Shown one piece after another: positions 13,701 through 16,143 of a stretch of 16,143 bases of DNA; position 1 is the first letter of the stretch, and each line of letters starts with the position of its first letter. The stretch lies in assembly GCA_022758935.1 (NCBI GenBank), contig JAEMQG010000071.1, forward strand, positions 1 through 16,143. The letters run 5' to 3'. The stretch comes from Candidatus Nitrosopumilus sp. Lineage in GTDB: Archaea > Thermoproteota > Nitrososphaeria > Nitrososphaerales > Nitrosopumilaceae. The position numbers were made by a program, and so were the translations under genes. The notes under the pieces are model-generated. The model had not been told where the DNA came from. It made no database searches and saw only the letters and a list, made by a program, of their open reading frames with translations.

Positions 13701-16143
13701 TTGGGAATACTGAACGGCCTTTTGGGGTGGTGTCACTAGAGACAGCAAAGTCTGATGGGATACCAAATGGTACCGGATAGACAGTTCTGTCTAGACTAAC
13801 TGAACCAGTGTTGGCACGAATTCCTGCGCCATCACCTACTTCAATGATTTCACCAGATGCGTCTCTAAAGTCAACATAGTTGACTTCCATATCGAGACCT
13901 GTTACAGATTCAGGAGCTGTTGCACCTGGTCTGCACCATGCTGATGGTACTGCGAAGTCACCAGTAAAGACACCGGAGGCTTTGTTGGTCTCAATTAAAG
14001 AGAATCCAGTTCCACCTAATCCAGTATCTGTTCCAACAAGTGTGATTAGCGGTGCTAAGCATGCACTTGTTGTTGGAGGTTGCTTCCAGTTCAAATCATC
14101 AAATGTGACATCTAGTAGTCTGCCTAATTGATCACCAGTGCTTAATGCAATTGAGGTGCCACCGTTTGCAACGGTTTCATCTCCAACTACATCAAAGTTG
14201 GCATCAGAAGGTACTGTGACTACGGTATAGATATCGACAAGATCAGTGTCTACGTTAAGATCTAAGTCTTCAAGTGTAATTGTAACAGTGTCAGCGTTTT
14301 TGAAGGTTTCTGCGTTAAATGATACAATACCAGAATGAGCTGGGGCTGCTTCTTGATCAGATACTTGAACTACAGTACCATCTGCGCCTAGGTCATTATA
14401 TGTGACTCTTGGTGATTCTTCATCATCCAAGTCTTCAATTACAACAAAGCTTGCGGTGTTGGAAATTGGAGTTAGGTTAGCGTATGTTGCTGGATCAAGG
14501 ATGTTAAGCTGGTTGATCATGGTGTACTCTAGTGTACCATCAAAGGTACTAGTGTTATCACCTGTCTCTTCTAGCTCTAATCTGATTATTTGGTTAGCAA
14601 TTCTTTCATTGTTTTCTCTACCATCATTGGTAAAGCCGAATCCAAAGACATCAGCTACTACTGGTAATACAGTATTACCAGGTATAGTGCCACCTACACC
14701 ATTTATGGTGAAAGTAGCAGTCAGTGGAGTTCCAGGAGCTAATCCTTCAAAGTTAGACTCTTTTAGTAGAATCAACCCTTGTAATGGTTGAGCCTTAAAT
14801 GTGTCTGCGATGGAAGGTGCAATGATGTTGGTAGTAACACCAGCTAACGTAATGTCAACTGTTGTAACTGCAGCACCAAGAGCGTTTGCATTACTTAATG
14901 ATCTAACATCATAATTGAATAATACAAATCCGTGGAAGTTGGCTTTATTGATTGGTGTTGATTTGAAGACGTCTGCCATTGTTCCAGAAGTTAAGACAAG
15001 GGATGAGCCACCTACTGCACTAGATACATGTGATGCAATTACAGATGAGGCGCTACCAGTAACTAGCATAGCTCTATCACTGAATTTTTGTACAGTGTTA
15101 GAATTAACCGTTATTGGACCGCCAGCTAGTGTAGCTGCAGTTAATGTAAATAATGTGTTTGGTGTACCTGTTCTTAATGCTGGAATTAGTGCGACGTTAG
15201 GATTGAATAGATCCAAGTCTTCATCGGCTCTGCTGTTTCTGTTTGCATCGCCGTCAACTAATGAGAGTGGAATTTCTTCACCAGAAGACCATTCAGCATC
15301 AATTGGTTTGATATCAATTGTTGCAAAGTTGAAACCTACAAGAATTGTAACAGGGGTATCATTATAATCAATAGATGCGGAGGTTCCCCTCTTTGCAGCA
15401 TCTGTGATTTTAACGGCTGATGTATCTGATTCATCATATGAACCAAATATACCAGAGTTTGGACCCTGTTCTGTAATTGTAATTGGTACTTGACCGCCTA
15501 AGAAACCATTAAAGGTTGTCCATGTGGTTGGGTCTTGATTATTTCCAAGTGTTTTGATTGCAGAATCTTGGTTATCTTGTAAGGTAACCACGAATCCTTT
15601 ATTCTGAACATCTGGGTTTAATTTTAGTACACAATTGTCTTCACACATTAAGTTTGGTAGTTGACCAGTTAAGGTATTTGGACCTACGCTTGTATTTGTA
15701 GCAGTATCACCATTACCAGCGCCGTTCTCATCGAATACTTGGTAGTGTGTAGAAATAGTTCCTACGGTACCAAATGTCCAAGAGTCTTCGTCGGTTGGAT
15801 CAATGTTCAGCCATAGATCAGTGATCGTGGTCTGAACTTGTGAACCTGTTGTATATACAGCCTTGTCTAAACTTGCTTTGGCAAATTGATCTACAGTATC
15901 AAAAGTAAGGGTTGTTGTTTGAACACCGCCACCTTTGTTGTACTGAACTACAACGTTACCAGTTGGGTTTAGATTGTAGAGTTGAATAAATGGCCAGTTG
16001 TCTGGATTTATCAACTTGATTTGTCCGATTATACCAAGAAATGATGATGGTGTTTTTGATTCTCTTACTACGTTATTTGCATTATTAGGACTAACAGATC
16101 CAACACATACACCGGCTGGAATTACTCCACCGACTATAGCTGC
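10750..16143 (-). CDS. S-layer lattice protein, C-terminal ~1,797 residues (5' end outside window)
   Basis: The frame runs open to the window edge. The TTG at 16014 is not the true start, because 43 codons upstream of it in the window remain open (AAIVGGVIPAGVCVGS...), and the signal peptide is still missing. The protein is all-beta, rich in Asp, Thr, Ser and Gly and poor in Lys, and built of repeated Ig-like modules. A motif of the form E-T-(G/N)-x-x-(T/S)-G-(I/V)-F recurs at about 11251-11297, 11654-11699, 12010-12060 and 13952-13995, with looser copies at 12503, 14520 and 15440. Acidic loops such as DPDMNWDPEA and EPDFDLDND precede several copies and look like calcium sites. The protein ends after a last beta domain without a membrane helix, so a partner or the lattice itself must hold it. 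Size and position match the N. maritimus S-layer protein as I recall it (Nmar_1547). Similar giant adhesins are the alternative. Confidence 0.85.
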   Translation of the reverse strand, partial: AAIVGGVIPAGVCVGSVSPNNANNVVRESKTPSSFLGIIGQIKLINPDNWPFIQLYNLNPTGNVVVQYNKGGGVQTTTLTFDTVDQFAKASLDKAVYTTGSQVQTTITDLWLNIDPTDEDSWTFGTVGTISTHYQVFDENGAGNGDTATNTSVGPNTLTGQLPNLMCEDNCVLKLNPDVQNKGFVVTLQDNQDSAIKTLGNNQDPTTWTTFNGFLGGQVPITITEQGPNSGIFGSYDESDTSAVKITDAAKRGTSASIDYNDTPVTILVGFNFATIDIKPIDAEWSSGEEIPLSLVDGDANRNSRADEDLDLFNPNVALIPALRTGTPNTLFTLTAATLAGGPITVNSNTVQKFSDRAMLVTGSASSVIASHVSSAVGGSSLVLTSGTMADVFKSTPINKANFHGFVLFNYDVRSLSNANALGAAVTTVDITLAGVTTNIIAPSIADTFKAQPLQGLILLKESNFEGLAPGTPLTATFTINGVGGTIPGNTVLPVVADVFGFGFTNDGRENNERIANQIIRLELEETGDNTSTFDGTLEYTMINQLNILDPATYANLTPISNTASFVVIEDLDDEESPRVTYNDLGADGTVVQVSDQEAAPAHSGIVSFNAETFKNADTVTITLEDLDLNVDTDLVDIYTVVTVPSDANFDVVGDETVANGGTSIALSTGDQLGRLLDVTFDDLNWKQPPTTSACLAPLITLVGTDTGLGGTGFSLIETNKASGVFTGDFAVPSAWCRPGATAPESVTGLDMEVNYVDFRDASGEIIEVGDGAGIRANTGSVSLDRTVYPVPFGIPSDFAVSSDTTPKGRSVFPIHQTGMNTLSTPRAPAGLQTGEFLASGDLIIHVRVNDPDFDISASGEDKIAQAVAGTATVGPVKVSVLRGSDTVILGFAGGPVQALGPINVGNSLVGNGRVDNGEVTGIKTTTPGFSGTAIGDPSVFGVATNPFSVTITQGANVVAATFTNSGVTGLDSGSELSGFVGPTGAFVNGPITITQGAPNTLTTVSAIFTNDGTPGLGSGSEITNIADAVGNVIICQAGMSQANCATGVFLNVGTGKISSDELVTVIANSGMTPGAVTIGDALGPDSKTATAVWNDLNGDTNIDVDASVNNELNIVDGSATGPLFTSSTVYIEQGALFASFTFTDNVSSIEDGELTVSPSPSGNGFVTGQVTITQAATGAVATGTFTDDPVARQFGPMDEIAPDAGIFESDIVVRYTDGPANSLCPDTVDYAPLNGAVDVAVNPVTDRFTKAATSGDYCLIQGDILQVEYTDPIDASGDQNTVTDSAAFDLRNGVLQSDKSVYIIGSDMILTLIEPDFDLDNDQAETYDLDLIEWDSDAATVTMGDADLQGAAFDPEPFNFRETGDSTGIFQIVVEIPQVLDGETLKRGEQADLEYSDWGPSGSDFVGDEDQDVNLTVYTSNFGATVELDQKVYTWTDKVYITIVAPDHNFDSNLIDDIGNTDIDPIKVSTRSDNLDNYKLVETGTDTGIFTGEVILTGFTHDADGDPTTGSANGDDVISTPSSGNGPTDGLLAADDDDGITVSFEFSEDETVVGSALIRWNIGETQWLEASYPASGTGVVRIIDPDMNWDPEAVDNFNVDVWSDSDAGGIDLTVTETNEATGIFEGTVFFTVTDESSGHRLRVAEGDTVTASYADNTLPNPYTTADELDITATALIGTIVPPLERAPISACRVVDAFANTLTSVTVDQQAQITCDIANGQDRDQAFAYLIQVQDGDGVTVSLAWITGTLTPGQSFSPALSWIPAEAGAYVATAFVWESVDNPTALSPTVETAITVK
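13079..13294 (-). repeat. Imperfect direct repeat inside the S-layer gene
   Basis: The segment from 13079 recurs from 13217. The shared blocks are TCAGAACCTGA, a block ending in ATTGGTAAAG, and GCTCCCTGTGTGAT (13151 and 13277). The offset is 138 bases at one end and 126 at the other, so one copy gained or lost about four codons. In protein terms, the copies encode ITQGA...ATFTNSG..GLDSGSEL and ITQGA...AIFTNDG..GLGSGSEI. Two weaker relatives follow (ITQAATG...TFTDD and IEQGALF...TFTDN). This points to module duplication. Confidence 0.7.

Noticed and set aside
14402-15367. Other plus-strand frames opposite the S-layer gene (14402-14791 and 14915-15367)
   Set aside because: They have the same composition bias and no supporting signal; the minus-strand frame is continuous and repeat-structured.
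16012-16014. TTG at 16014 as the start of the S-layer protein
   Set aside because: The frame stays open for 43 more codons to the window edge and no signal peptide follows the TTG, so this is an internal leucine of a truncated gene.

Overview
The window looks like a chromosomal segment of an AT-rich, ammonia-oxidising thaumarchaeon (Nitrososphaerota), most like Nitrosopumilus or Nitrosarchaeum. The evidence is a membrane-anchored blue copper protein next to a cytochrome b / Rieske pair, a giant acidic S-layer-type protein, archaeal TATA boxes placed for leaderless transcripts, TTG and GTG starts, and a tRNA without encoded CCA. From memory, the gene set from the copper protein to the S-layer protein resembles N. 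maritimus around Nmar_1542-Nmar_1547; a synteny search would be needed to confirm this.

Layout. (1) Positions 2-986, + strand: the tail of a probable beta-CASP RNA nuclease, followed at once by an OGG1-type 8-oxoguanine DNA glycosylase. (2) About 990-2400, - strand: a TnpB-only IS200/IS605-type element sitting directly after the glycosylase stop codon. It has an intact RuvC triad, a zinc finger and a right-end hairpin inside the end of the tnpB frame. (3) 2613-3080, + strand: tRNA-Arg(TCT) and a small all-beta protein of unknown function. (4) 3077-5769, - strand: a respiratory complex III module read as Rieske protein, then cytochrome b (20-base overlap), then a separately promoted cupredoxin. 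In ammonia oxidisers this set would pass electrons from quinol to a copper carrier on the outer side of the membrane. (5) 5813-10661, - strand: two overlapping genes for a membrane-anchored Ig-like/coiled-coil protein and a roughly 1,300-residue surface subtilase. (6) 10750-16143, - strand: the C-terminal ~1,797 residues of the S-layer-type protein, with its signal peptide and promoter beyond the window edge.

The most interesting unit is regions 5 and 6. A lattice protein, a candidate coiled-coil membrane stalk and a giant subtilase lie in a row on one strand. In parts, this recalls the tetrabrachion-STABLE surface complex of Staphylothermus and the SlaA/SlaB pair of Sulfolobales. It is a candidate cell-surface assembly and maturation system. 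The functional link is inferred from gene order and architecture only.
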